Virus record (IMG/VR): IMGVR_UViG_3300011113_000074
Span: 1 to 39,296 of that record
DNA length: 39,296 bases
Direction: 5' to 3' (one strand)
Source of the DNA: a virus
In this document: one piece after another, positions 1 through 7,044 of the stretch
How the letters are laid out: each line of letters begins with the position of its first letter
Position numbering within the stretch: the first letter of the stretch is position 1
Made by a program: the position numbers and the translations under genes
The notes under the pieces: model-generated
Told to the model about the DNA's origin: nothing
What the model saw: the letters and a program-made list of their open reading frames with translations, nothing else
Databases searched by the model: none

Positions 1-1
1 T

Positions 2-91
2 GAATACGCAACTTTAACCGGCTCAGTAGCAGCACCATTGGCTAAATGGGCAGATAAGACAGAAACAGAGTATGGCATAGGCTCCAAATAA
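2..91 (+). CDS. Partial holin-like protein (C-terminal 29 residues)
   Basis: This is the 3' end of the gene complete at 38891-39103, read from GAA at 2 to the TAA at 89-91. It differs from the complete copy by three substitutions (Ile to Thr twice, Lys to Thr once), all nonsynonymous. It is a by-product of the terminal overlap and not a second gene. Confidence 0.8.
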   Translation, partial: EYATLTGSVAAPLAKWADKTETEYGIGSK

Positions 92-130
92 ATACCCCTA
101 ATTAGCCTTTAAAGGCCCTTTAGAGACACG

Positions 131-178
131 AAAACCCCCCGACCCAGTAGAGATACTAGGAAGGGGGGTCTTTTTTTT
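131..178 (+). terminator. Rho-independent terminator after the structural/lysis arm
   Basis: CCCCCC (135-140) pairs with GGGGGG (163-168). Inside, CC-AGTA pairs with TACT-GG and closes a GAGA (GNRA) tetraloop at 150-153. Eight T follow at 171-178. The A-run before the stem could give some termination in the other orientation. It separates the holin gene from the early promoter at 282. A short palindrome, GCCTTTAAAGGC (105-116), lies just upstream. Confidence 0.88.
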
Positions 179-281
179 GTTTTTCTATGCCCAAAAATGT
201 AGTAGGCGTATGAAGTCGAACACGCTTCCTACAGAGATATATCATCCCACATACCTAGGGTCTATAAACCAATACATACCC

Positions 282-310
282 TTGACTTCGAGACGAATTC
301 TATATATTAT
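282..310 (+). promoter_or_regulatory. Early plus-strand promoter (sigma-70 type)
   Basis: TTGACT at 282-287 and TATTAT at 305-310 are separated by 17 nt. The -35 hexamer and spacer length match the five minus-strand promoters of this phage. It would start transcription near 317, giving a leader of about 140 nt before the first gene at 458. Confidence 0.7.
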
Positions 311-457
311 TATATATATTATAGACCCCTTCGGGGTCTTATATATATTATATTATATATTATATATACAATTATACACTTAATAATTATTATAGGGGGA
401 ACGACTGACTACTATTGCCTACCCACCATAACCTGTGGATAAGTGTAAGATACTCCT
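288..457 (+). other. AT-rich leader with hairpin and DnaA box; candidate replication origin
   Basis: This non-coding stretch has three parts. About 90 bases of almost pure A/T (301-391) are interrupted by a GC hairpin, GACCCC-TTC-GGGGTC (324-338). A perfect DnaA box follows on the minus strand, TTATCCACA (TGTGGATAA at 434-442). An easily melted region beside a DnaA box, directly upstream of the replication genes, is the layout of a DnaA-dependent origin. Only one box is present, and no phage initiator was recognised. The hairpin would also sit at the 5' end of the early transcript and may protect or attenuate it. Confidence 0.5.
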
Positions 458-649
458 ATGACTATACAACTCGACGAATACACTCTGCCTGAACATATAT
501 CTTACTCAGCATTTACTACCTATATCGACTGTGGTTATCAGTACTACCTAGGTCGACTACTTAACTTACCTGAACAACCATCTGTTTGGTCGGTAGGTGG
601 CTCATCATTCCATACTGCTACTGAGATGTGGGACTTGGAGAATCTGTGA
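458..649 (+). CDS. N-terminal piece of split RecB/Cas4-like Fe-S nuclease
   Basis: This 63-residue ORF carries the N-terminal signature of RecB-family (Cas4/AddB-like) exonucleases: a cysteine at C25 that in the family binds the Fe-S cluster, and the GG..FH motif I with H52. The rest of the domain is in the ORF at 851-1456, in the same reading frame but after a stop and an intervening ORF. The TGA stop (647-649) overlaps the GTG start of the next ORF, a translational-coupling arrangement. Start ATG 458 has no clear Shine-Dalgarno. It could be half of a two-chain nuclease, or the result of gene damage or a sequence error. Confidence 0.75.
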   Translation: MTIQLDEYTLPEHISYSAFTTYIDCGYQYYLGRLLNLPEQPSVWSVGGSSFHTATEMWDLENL

Positions 650-879
650 TAACTATTACTAACGGAAAGGGTGAAACCACTATCGAGTGGGAAACCTATA
701 ATCAAATCATGCGTGACCGCTACATCAATGGCCTTGAAGAAACCTGGCATGTTGCTATTGGTTCTGTTGATTCTGCTATAGATAAAACTATGGATGAGAC
801 TGAATTGGTTGGCTTACTTCGTGCTAAAGTATTATTAAAGGAGGCGCTACGTGAGCACCGCTCAAAGTTTATGGGATAA
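646..879 (+). CDS. Small ORF inserted within the split nuclease
   Basis: This 77-residue protein has no recognised family. It is rich in charged residues and probably helical in its C-terminal half. The GTG at 646 is preceded by GGAG with 5-nt spacing and overlaps the previous stop as GTGA. Its 3' end overlaps the next ORF by 29 nt. The flanking ORFs together account for a complete RecB-like domain, so this reads as an insertion between motif I and motif II and not as part of the nuclease. A run of frameshift errors is the alternative, but each of the last two ORFs has its own ribosome-binding site. Confidence 0.55.
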   Translation: MITITNGKGETTIEWETYNQIMRDRYINGLEETWHVAIGSVDSAIDKTMDETELVGLLRAKVLLKEALREHRSKFMG

Positions 880-1456
880 GGCTTGGACTAAAGAGTCAGA
901 AGGCGTTGACTTAACCTTTGCTCGCGTTGGTGGCAGAACATCTAAAGCATTTCCTAATAGGGAGAATGTAGATTTCTGGCAACACACAGGACCTGAATGG
1001 GTTCAAGCATATATTGATTGGCGAAAAGCCAATACCGATTGGAAGATTTGGCACACTCCTGAAGGCGCACCCGCTATAGAGTTGGGGTTAACTCCAGTCT
1101 TTGCTGACGTACCAGTAAAGATGGTTCTCGACAGAGTGTTTGAAGTCAATGGTGAGTTAGTCGTGGTTGACCTCAAGACTTCACAACAAACCCCAACTAG
1201 TACCCTACAACTTGGATTCTACAAGTTAGGACTTAAACAAATCCTAGGTGTAGATGTCAAGTATGGTGCATACTGGATGGCAAGACAAGAGGGTACATCT
1301 GCTATGGTTGACCTTAGCGATTATACTGAGGAGAAACTTGATTACCTAGTGCGTGCCTTTGATAAAGCACGTAAGGCTGGTATATTTATTCCTAATACAA
1401 ACAACTGCAATCGTTGTGGGTTAACAGAGTACTGTCAATTCACATCGAAGAAATGA
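851..1456 (+). CDS. Catalytic piece of split RecB/Cas4-like Fe-S nuclease
   Basis: This 201-residue ORF holds the PD-(D/E)XK core: LDR (93-95), DLK (107-109) and QLGFY (120-124), the Q..Y motif of RecB nucleases. A C-terminal C-x2-C-x5-C (C186, C189, C195) would complete a four-cysteine Fe-S cluster with C25 of the 458-649 product. The start is GTG 851 with a near-perfect AAAGGAGG six or seven bases upstream, so it is translated on its own. Likely role: 5'-end processing or recombination exonuclease during phage DNA replication. It lacks motif I, so it probably needs the N-terminal piece. Confidence 0.8.
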   Translation: MSTAQSLWDKAWTKESEGVDLTFARVGGRTSKAFPNRENVDFWQHTGPEWVQAYIDWRKANTDWKIWHTPEGAPAIELGLTPVFADVPVKMVLDRVFEVNGELVVVDLKTSQQTPTSTLQLGFYKLGLKQILGVDVKYGAYWMARQEGTSAMVDLSDYTEEKLDYLVRAFDKARKAGIFIPNTNNCNRCGLTEYCQFTSKK

Positions 1457-1464
1457 GATAAACA

Positions 1465-1854
1465 ATGGCAAATGAAGACTGGAAACTACAAGTTTCCTAC
1501 AAGACACCATCAGGTGATATGATAAACATACGTGCTAACACTGCTGACGAATTATCGGTATTGTTAGAAGGTATTGGAGATTACTCTCCACAGATTGCGG
1601 CAACACAACAGAAAGTTGTAGGTGCTTATAACTTAATCCCTTTATCGACATCGAGTTCCACTCCAAGCACAAAGCCCTTGAAGTACTCCGCTCCAACCCC
1701 AGTGTCGGCAGCATCAGGTACAGCGTCGCCAGTGTGCAAGCATGGGGCTCGTATTTGGCGAGAAGGTATTAGTAAGGCGAGTGGTAAACCTTATGCATTC
1801 TGGTCTTGCCCATCACCACAGGGAACTCCAGACCAATGCAAACCAGTAAACTAA
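1465..1854 (+). CDS. Small protein with C-terminal zinc-finger motif
   Basis: A 129-residue protein in three parts: an N-terminal folded segment (about 1-58), a Ser/Thr/Pro-rich linker (about 60-88), and a C-terminal C-x-H ... C ... C motif (C91, H93, C115, C125) in the pattern C.HG...GKPY..W.C. Similar small proteins sit beside replication genes in actinophages, where a single-stranded DNA-binding or nuclease-accessory role is plausible. Neither role is shown here. It lies 8 nt after the nuclease stop and 43 nt before the ATPase gene. Confidence 0.7.
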   Translation: MANEDWKLQVSYKTPSGDMINIRANTADELSVLLEGIGDYSPQIAATQQKVVGAYNLIPLSTSSSTPSTKPLKYSAPTPVSAASGTASPVCKHGARIWREGISKASGKPYAFWSCPSPQGTPDQCKPVN

Positions 1855-1897
1855 AAAACTGGCATAAATCTTTTTACGGAACTAGAAAGGAACCTGG

Positions 1898-2680
1898 ATG
1901 CGTACACTTATCCGCTCAGTTGGTCGTGCCAGTATTGGTGGGGAACCATTACCATCTTGCTTTAAAGCATTCGAGTCGAACAAGATTATCATCCGTCGCT
2001 CCGAAGTTTCTATGTTCGCTGCAGCACCAGGAGTTGGAAAATCCACACTCGCATTAGCACTAGCATTAAAGATGAAGGTGCCAACACTTTACATCTCTGC
2101 TGATACTAATGCACATACAATGGCTATGCGATTAGCCTCTATGATTTCTGGAAAGAATCAAACAGATGTAGAAAGTATGTTGCAATCTGATATAGGTTGG
2201 ACTAAGGCTACTCTATCAAAGAGTAATCATATAGTCTGGTCATTTGAATCAGCACCAACATTACAAGATATTGATGAAGAGGTTCAATCTTTTGAAGAAC
2301 TGTGGGGTTGTTCACCCACACTTATTATAGTTGATAACTTAATGGATGTAGCCACTGATGGTGGTGAAGAGTTTGCTTCTATGAGAGCAATTATGAAGGA
2401 GTTGAAATATCTTGCACGTGCTACGAACTCGGCTGTTGTTGTTCTTCATCACACTAGTGAGGCTGTTCTTGGGACACCATGTCAGCCACGCTCTGCTATC
2501 CAGGGTAAGGTTGCTCAACTTCCAGCACTTATATGCACGCTTGGTGTTGTTGGAACGTCGATGGGAGTTGCACCTGTTAAGAACAGATACGGAAGAGCAG
2601 ATGCAGGTGGCGGACTAATGACTTGGATTGCATTTAATCCTGAGTATATGTTCGTTGACGATATACCAGAGAATCACTAA
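1898..2680 (+). CDS. RecA/DnaB-like ATPase (RepA-type helicase candidate)
   Basis: A 260-residue RecA-fold ATPase with Walker A AAAPGVGKST (41-50), Walker B LIIVDN (142-147) and a VVVLHH strand (180-185) typical of DnaB C-terminal and RepA/AAA_25 families. There is no separate N-terminal DnaB domain, so it resembles phage minimal helicases or recombination ATPases. It sits just upstream of the resolvase and primase genes, which fits a replicative helicase. AAGGAA precedes ATG 1898. A RadA/KaiC-like recombination role is the alternative. Confidence 0.85.
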   Translation: MRTLIRSVGRASIGGEPLPSCFKAFESNKIIIRRSEVSMFAAAPGVGKSTLALALALKMKVPTLYISADTNAHTMAMRLASMISGKNQTDVESMLQSDIGWTKATLSKSNHIVWSFESAPTLQDIDEEVQSFEELWGCSPTLIIVDNLMDVATDGGEEFASMRAIMKELKYLARATNSAVVVLHHTSEAVLGTPCQPRSAIQGKVAQLPALICTLGVVGTSMGVAPVKNRYGRADAGGGLMTWIAFNPEYMFVDDIPENH

Positions 2681-2892
2681 TGCAAAAAGATATTAATAAT
2701 TACACTATCACTATTAGTAAAAATACCTTAGACTGCTGGGGTATAGGAATGGAGTACTATGGATTACTTGAGTTTGATGATAATGTTTTTCCAACAGTTA
2801 TCGCTAGAATTGTTAGGTTTGATTTCATATTTTTCTCTATTAATATAACTAAATATCCTAAGGTAAAGTGGCGTGATAATAACCCTAACTAA
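2680..2892 (+). CDS. Hypothetical protein, 70 aa
   Basis: No family recognised. The start shares one base with the preceding stop (TAATG) and the 3' end overlaps the next gene by 20 nt, so it is tightly coupled within the replication operon. The sequence is rich in aromatic residues and Ile, with no membrane segment of convincing length. Confidence 0.6.
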   Translation: MQKDINNYTITISKNTLDCWGIGMEYYGLLEFDDNVFPTVIARIVRFDFIFFSINITKYPKVKWRDNNPN

Positions 2893-3355
2893 AGATGAAG
2901 TGAGAGTCTGCACTATGCTTGCAGTAGAAAGATGGCTGGCTAAGTTTGGTTCTACTGACCAGCCTAACTATGCACAAGGCAAAGCAGATGGCAAGTTAGA
3001 GCCTGAGATTAATGCTAACATACGTGCCAATGTATGTGAGTGGGCTGTTGCTAAACACTATAATCTTGCTTGGAATAATCCTTGGTATCCTAATGTGCTA
3101 CATAAAAAACGTCACTCATTACCAGATGTAGGAAACAATGTAGAGGTCAGGTCTGTTAGAACCCAAGACAGTATACCATTCTGGCGTAAGGATGAGGGTA
3201 AAGTTATTATTGGCACTAAGTGTCTAGACTTAGAATATTTTTCTGAAGTAGAGATATTTGGTGCTGCATATCCCGAAGAGTTTACTAAGCCTGAGTATTA
3301 TGATTCATATATTAATGGCTGGCGTATACCTTTAAGTGGGTTCACTCATGAGTAG
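2873..3355 (+). CDS. Hypothetical phage protein, possible PD-(D/E)XK-like fold
   Basis: A 160-residue protein starting at GTG 2873 with AAGG upstream. The central segment, a conserved-looking DVG-x2-VEVRSVR stretch followed by a hydrophobic strand (KVIIGTKC), resembles the D...E-x-K core of small restriction-endonuclease-like proteins, with Arg in place of Lys. It lies directly before an Hjc-like nuclease. The fold is inference from a short motif, and catalytic activity is uncertain. Confidence 0.6.
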   Translation: MIITLTKDEVRVCTMLAVERWLAKFGSTDQPNYAQGKADGKLEPEINANIRANVCEWAVAKHYNLAWNNPWYPNVLHKKRHSLPDVGNNVEVRSVRTQDSIPFWRKDEGKVIIGTKCLDLEYFSEVEIFGAAYPEEFTKPEYYDSYINGWRIPLSGFTHE

Positions 3356-3701
3356 TTATGGTAAACGTAAAGGTTCAGCCTTTGAAACTGGTGTAGTTAA
3401 GTGGCTTAGGTCTAAAGATATATTAGCCGAGAGATTAACTAAGGCTGGTGCAAAGGATGAAGGTGATGTGGTTGCTTTCTTAGATGGGGAAGCAAACATA
3501 TTAGAATTAAAAGCAACAAAGAAAATAGACTTACCACAGTTCTGGAGGGAAGCAGAAGTAGAAGCAGAGAACTATGCTAAGGCTAGAAAATTAAAAGAAA
3601 TACCATACAAGTTTGTTATAATTAAACGTAGGCAAGCAGGTATAAATAAAGCATGGGTGGTGGAAGACTTTGAACAGTGGATTAAGAGGGCAGGCAAATG
3701 A
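3348..3701 (+). CDS. Hjc-like Holliday junction resolvase
   Basis: A 117-residue PD-(D/E)XK protein with E13 (AFE), D40 (EGDVV) and E-L-K at 53-55, followed by a W-R-EAE-x-E-NYA helix, the usual order of archaeal-type Hjc and phage resolvases. It would cut four-way junctions during replication or before packaging. ATG 3348 is preferred over an upstream in-frame GTG (3336) because the protein family begins with a basic segment and because of the short overlap with the previous gene. The stop overlaps an ATGA at 3698. Confidence 0.8.
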   Translation: MSSYGKRKGSAFETGVVKWLRSKDILAERLTKAGAKDEGDVVAFLDGEANILELKATKKIDLPQFWREAEVEAENYAKARKLKEIPYKFVIIKRRQAGINKAWVVEDFEQWIKRAGK

Positions 3702-4059
3702 CTTACCAGATATTAGAGAAATACTTATACACTACGGAGCACAAGTACGACAAGGACACGGGCAAGTTAATCTCAAGTGTCCATTCCACTCCGACACACA
3801 CCAATCAGGAAGTGTTAATCTCGACAATAACATATACATATGTTTCGCCTGCGGAGTCCAGGGTAACAGTTTACAAATTATTGCACAGCAGGAAGGGGTA
3901 GATATACGTGAAGCAAAGTCAATCGCAGAGAGAATTGTTGGACCAAGCAGCACAGAAATACGCAGCAAACATTTATCAGGCAGAGGACTACCTAAGAAGC
4001 AGAGGTATCTCAATGGAAGCAGCACGTCTGGCACGATTAGGCGTAGTAGGGGAGCCTGA
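3670..4059 (+). CDS. DnaG-type primase zinc-binding (CHC2) ORF
   Basis: This reading frame carries a CHC2 zinc finger (C37, H40, C58, C61 counting from TTG 3670) and the following helix of bacterial and phage primases, which recognise template. The start is unclear. TTG 3670 is in frame and lies inside the resolvase gene. The well-placed ATG 3698 (coupled to the resolvase stop, GAGGG upstream) is in another frame and would need one extra base in the next few codons. After about residue 85 the frame is only a shadow of the Toprim frame, so the useful domain ends near 3940. Confidence 0.7.
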   Translation: MNSGLRGQANDLPDIREILIHYGAQVRQGHGQVNLKCPFHSDTHQSGSVNLDNNIYICFACGVQGNSLQIIAQQEGVDIREAKSIAERIVGPSSTEIRSKHLSGRGLPKKQRYLNGSSTSGTIRRSRGA

Positions 4060-4531
4060 AATTGGACATGAAGCATTCAAAGGAAGATTATCCATACCGT
4101 ATATTACCAAGACTGGTGTTGTCGATATTCGTTTTCGTGCTCTTCATCCTGCTATTGAACCTAAGTACATGGGAATGACTGGTGCAGAAACAAAAATGTT
4201 TAACGTGTTAGATATAGAACGAGCAGGAGATTTCATAGGCGTATGCGAAGGTGAGTTAGATACAATTACTTTATCTAGTTGTGTCGGTATCCCTTGTGTT
4301 GGTGTGCCTGGTGCTAATAGTTGGAAGAAACATTATACTAGATTACTTGCTGACTTTGAAAGAGTATTTGTATTTGCAGATGGTGACCAACCAGGAAAAG
4401 AATTTGCTAATAGTTTAGCAAGAGAACTGCCAGTTACCATTGTGCAATTGTCTGATGGAGAAGATGTTAACAGTGCATATGTTAAGTATGGCGCAGACTA
4501 CATAAGAGAGAAGGCTGGTTTAAATGAGTAA
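3908..4531 (+). CDS. DnaG-type primase Toprim ORF
   Basis: A 207-residue protein with a primase core linker and a Toprim domain: CEGELD (113-118) and ADGDQPG (157-163), the metal-binding acidic residues for primer synthesis. It starts at GTG 3908 with AAGGGG upstream and overlaps the CHC2 ORF by 152 nt in a +1 frame. The two ORFs together equal one short DnaG-like primase. From memory, two-ORF primases are common in actinophages, so either reinitiation or +1 frameshifting is likely. A sequence error is also possible. Confidence 0.8.
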   Translation: MKQSQSQRELLDQAAQKYAANIYQAEDYLRSRGISMEAARLARLGVVGEPEIGHEAFKGRLSIPYITKTGVVDIRFRALHPAIEPKYMGMTGAETKMFNVLDIERAGDFIGVCEGELDTITLSSCVGIPCVGVPGANSWKKHYTRLLADFERVFVFADGDQPGKEFANSLARELPVTIVQLSDGEDVNSAYVKYGADYIREKAGLNE

Positions 4532-4862
4532 AGAAATTCCACCTTGCCCTGACTGTGGTGAGAGATTCGAAAATGTGTTCGAAGCAACTGACCATTTACT
4601 AGAAGACGATGAAGAGTTTGACCCAGCATTGGTACTACCTAATGGTGCTAGGTTAATGATAGGTTCTTTACTTAGATGTCTATTTAAATATGCTAACAAA
4701 CCTGAACAGATAAAGTCAATAACTCAATCTACGTACATGACATTGTTTACTGCTGAGACACAGCCAGAAGCAATTAAAGATATAGTGGAAGAGATGATAG
4801 TCGAATCACAAATGATGGAGATAGATGATGAGATTAAGAAGTTACTTGAAGGGGGAAAGTAA
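4524..4862 (+). CDS. Zinc-finger-like small acidic protein
   Basis: A 112-residue protein with an N-terminal C-x2-C (C8, C11) and H24 in a segment like one half of a C2H2 finger, followed by a mostly helical acidic body. It overlaps the primase stop by 8 nt. It probably works with the replication proteins or as a DNA-binding regulator; no specific function is recognised. Confidence 0.65.
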   Translation: MSKEIPPCPDCGERFENVFEATDHLLEDDEEFDPALVLPNGARLMIGSLLRCLFKYANKPEQIKSITQSTYMTLFTAETQPEAIKDIVEEMIVESQMMEIDDEIKKLLEGGK

Positions 4863-4984
4863 TGTCAAGAATAGAAGAACTTGAGCGACAAGAACAATGG
4901 AACATGTGGTACTACGAAAGATTACAACAGTCAGTGAATAAAGTAATAAGTTCAATACCCAAAGAGGAGGACAGCAATGAGTGA
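4862..4984 (+). CDS. Tiny ORF, 40 aa
   Basis: Starts on the last base of the previous stop (TAATG) and ends 8 nt inside the next gene. GGGGGAAAG lies just upstream. The product is highly charged and probably a single helix (E/Q/R-rich, with W and Y pairs). The coupled overlaps on both sides support it as a real gene of unknown function. Confidence 0.6.
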   Translation: MSRIEELERQEQWNMWYYERLQQSVNKVISSIPKEEDSNE

Positions 4985-5297
4985 TGATTGGAAAGTTAAC
5001 TACCCTGAACCTGCTGATTCATTTGAGGTATCAGTAGGTAATACATTTCAAGAACTATTAGATTTACTTTTATCTAAACATAAAGATTACGGACCAAGAA
5101 ATATATCTGATGCTCCTGGTGGTGCTATCAATGGGCTAAGGGTTCGTATGCACGACAAGTTAGCAAGAATAAATAACTTGTATGATTCAATAAGAGATAT
5201 GGCACCTGAACATGAATCCTTTGAGGATTCTTTCAAAGATATGGCTAACTATGCAATCATAGGGTTGCTAGTTCTTAGGGGAAAGTGGGATAAATGA
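4977..5297 (+). CDS. Nmad1/DUF1599-like protein
   Basis: A 106-residue all-helical protein with the pattern HKDYG....AP.GAINGL..RM.DK..R...L at 35-70 and an EDS-x2-D-x-ANYAIIGL segment near the C terminus. This matches the nucleotide-modification-associated domain 1 (DUF1599) family, a MazG-like fold common in phages. It may act on nucleotides or modified DNA precursors. GAGGAGG six bases before ATG 4977 is a strong ribosome-binding site. Confidence 0.75.
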   Translation: MSDDWKVNYPEPADSFEVSVGNTFQELLDLLLSKHKDYGPRNISDAPGGAINGLRVRMHDKLARINNLYDSIRDMAPEHESFEDSFKDMANYAIIGLLVLRGKWDK

Positions 5298-5464
5298 TTA
5301 GAACAATACTGGCTAAACCATTTGAATGGATAATGCGTGTATCTGGTGCTATCAATATAACAATAGATGGCAACTCTGAATGGTACTGCTTAAACCAAAG
5401 TGATTTAGATACTATAATTGATGACGTTATTAAACTAGAAGGATATGCTAAGGAAACAGTATGA
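5294..5464 (+). CDS. Hypothetical protein, 56 aa
   Basis: This small ORF begins with an ATGA overlap on the DUF1599-like gene and ends with another ATGA overlap on the phosphoesterase gene. The coupling at both ends supports it. The product has a short amphipathic N terminus and an acidic helix; no family recognised. Confidence 0.6.
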   Translation: MIRTILAKPFEWIMRVSGAINITIDGNSEWYCLNQSDLDTIIDDVIKLEGYAKETV

Positions 5465-6201
5465 AAATTATAGTCTGCGTATCTGATTTACAGGTACCGT
5501 ATCATGACAAGAAAGCAGTATCTGTACTGGCTCGATTCATCAAGTCGTATAAACCTGATGAGGTTGTGTCAGTCGGGGATGAAATGGATATGCAGACTAT
5601 CTCACGTTGGAGTAAGGGTACTGAACTTGAACATGAGAAGTCTATTGGTAAAGATAGAGACGAAACATATCGTGTACTAGAATCATTAAAGGTTAAGCAT
5701 ATGATTCGCAGCAATCATACTGATAGATTATTTAATACTATTAAGATGAGAGCGCCTGGACTTGCAGGTCTGCCTGAATTGGAGTTAAAGAACTTCTTGA
5801 AGTTAGATAACTTGGGTATCACTTACCATGAAAAGCCATACGAACTAGCACCTAATTGGTTGTTGCTTCATGGTGATGAGGGTAATGTTCAGCCTACTGC
5901 TGGTGCTACCGCACTTGGATTAGCAAAGCGTGCAGGACTTAGCGTAGTTTGTGGCCATACGCACCGTATGGGTTTGACACATTATACTCAGTCATACTTT
6001 GGTGGTAATCCTAGAACTATATGGGGCATGGAAGTCGGTTGTCTAATGGACTTTAAGTTTGCTAAATATATTAGAGGTGGATTATTTACTTGGCACAAAG
6101 GATTTGGTGTGCTATATGTAGATGGAAATAAAGTTGTACCACATCTTGTTCCAGTTAATATGGATGGCTCATTCGTATTTGATGGGAAGGTATGGAAGTA
6201 G
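5461..6201 (+). CDS. Calcineurin-like metallophosphoesterase
   Basis: A 246-residue protein with the two-metal phosphoesterase motifs in order: SDLQVPYHD (8-16, with Q in the usual His position of D-x-H), GDEMD (39-43), SNHTDR (84-89, in place of GNHD/E), HGD (137-139) and GHTHR (165-169). Phage relatives are thought to act on nucleic acid ends or nucleotides, but the substrate is unknown. The Q-for-H change and the Asp-to-Thr-Asp shift in motif three are shared by some phage members and may alter metal binding. ATG overlaps the previous stop. Confidence 0.85.
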   Translation: MKIIVCVSDLQVPYHDKKAVSVLARFIKSYKPDEVVSVGDEMDMQTISRWSKGTELEHEKSIGKDRDETYRVLESLKVKHMIRSNHTDRLFNTIKMRAPGLAGLPELELKNFLKLDNLGITYHEKPYELAPNWLLLHGDEGNVQPTAGATALGLAKRAGLSVVCGHTHRMGLTHYTQSYFGGNPRTIWGMEVGCLMDFKFAKYIRGGLFTWHKGFGVLYVDGNKVVPHLVPVNMDGSFVFDGKVWK

Positions 6202-6908
6202 TGGATTGGAAGGACATTGAAAAGTGGGACTACATTGTAGTCGCAGTATCATCTGAGTACCATAAGAAATTTCCTATGGTTGAATTGGAAGATATAAAGC
6301 AATCACTTTATCAATGGTTCCCTGAACATCCTAATAAATTAAAAGAGTGGGAAGCAATAGGTGAGAAAGACGCTAAGAATCTTATCTATCGTAGCCTTCG
6401 TAATCAAGCATTAGACTACTGCCAGAAATGGAAAGCCAAGTCTATTGGATACGATATAAGTGATTTATATTATTACGAACCTGAATTAGTAGAAGCAATT
6501 TTACCAGCAGTATTGCGTGGAGAATATGGTGTAACTCACAAGTTAAACTTAGGTCGTCCTGGTCGTCCATCTGCACCAAGCGAGGGTGGTAACCTTACAA
6601 TAATTATGTTAGAGGTGGACGCTGCGTATTGGAAGTTGAGTAAAGACGACAAGAAGATACTCTTCTTCCGACACGCAGAGTCCCTTGACTTCAAAGAGAT
6701 AGCCAATCTCCTTGAGTTGTTTAGCGAGGACACAGCACGCATGAGACATAAGCGTGCTATTAAAAGATTAATAAATAAAATGGGTGGCTTCAAGCCTCAT
6801 AAAGATTTAGATATTGAAGATAAACAAGAAGAAGAAAAGGAAGAAATAGAAACTGAAAACAATCAGACCGATGAGTCCCATTGGGATAATCATGGGGCTG
6901 AAGAATAG
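6192..6908 (+). CDS. Sigma-70 region 4-like transcription factor
   Basis: A 238-residue protein. Residues 151-195 form a helix-turn-helix resembling sigma-70 region 4 (a DDKKILFFRHAE start, a DFKEIANLL helix, then a basic recognition helix). Residues 30-85 could hold a degenerate region 2. The tail (207-238) is very acidic. It would direct RNA polymerase to phage promoters, most usefully the structural arm, which lacks TTGACT-type promoters. Last gene of the plus-strand early block. A DNA-binding non-sigma role is possible. Confidence 0.65.
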   Translation: MEVVDWKDIEKWDYIVVAVSSEYHKKFPMVELEDIKQSLYQWFPEHPNKLKEWEAIGEKDAKNLIYRSLRNQALDYCQKWKAKSIGYDISDLYYYEPELVEAILPAVLRGEYGVTHKLNLGRPGRPSAPSEGGNLTIIMLEVDAAYWKLSKDDKKILFFRHAESLDFKEIANLLELFSEDTARMRHKRAIKRLINKMGGFKPHKDLDIEDKQEEEKEEIETENNQTDESHWDNHGAEE

Positions 6909-6915
6909 TATTGTT

Positions 6916-7044
6916 TTATAAAAAATTCTTTTCATCCCATAACTCTTCCTGTTCTGCTGGGTCTACCCATATGCTCTCGCCATAGTCAGCCCAGAACTTT
7001 GCTAGCATTTCATCTTGTTCATCTTGTTCTGTAATGTCAATCAT
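6916..7044 (-). CDS. Small acidic protein, 42 aa
   Basis: Last gene of the minus arm. A start at 7044 is chosen because GGGGAG lies just upstream, and the N-terminal extension back to GTG 7104 is a shadow of the neighbouring ORF. The product is acidic (net strongly negative) and Trp-rich. Its stop is only 7 bp from the stop of the convergent sigma-like gene, with no visible terminator between. Confidence 0.55.
   Translation of the reverse strand: MIDITEQDEQDEMLAKFWADYGESIWVDPAEQEELWDEKNFL

Larger units (their letters stand above)
1..286. repeat. Left copy of imperfect terminal direct repeat
   Basis: The first 286 bases recur at 39013-39296. Differences are C/T at 12 and 18, C/A at 66, A/G at 244, and two extra T in the T-run at 171-178. 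The repeat spans the holin 3' end, a terminator and the upstream part of a promoter; it stops inside the -35 hexamer. It shows that the contig closes on itself. Whether it is a real terminal repeat or an assembly overlap of a circularly permuted genome cannot be told here. Confidence 0.9.

Noticed and set aside
628-645. ATG 628 as start of the inserted small ORF
   Set aside because: GTG 646 has GGAG at the right distance and the GTGA coupling; the residues before it are in the overlap with the first nuclease piece.
1806-2057. Open frame overlapping the 129-aa gene and the ATPase start
   Set aside because: A shadow of the ATPase gene in another frame, without a ribosome-binding site or family pattern.
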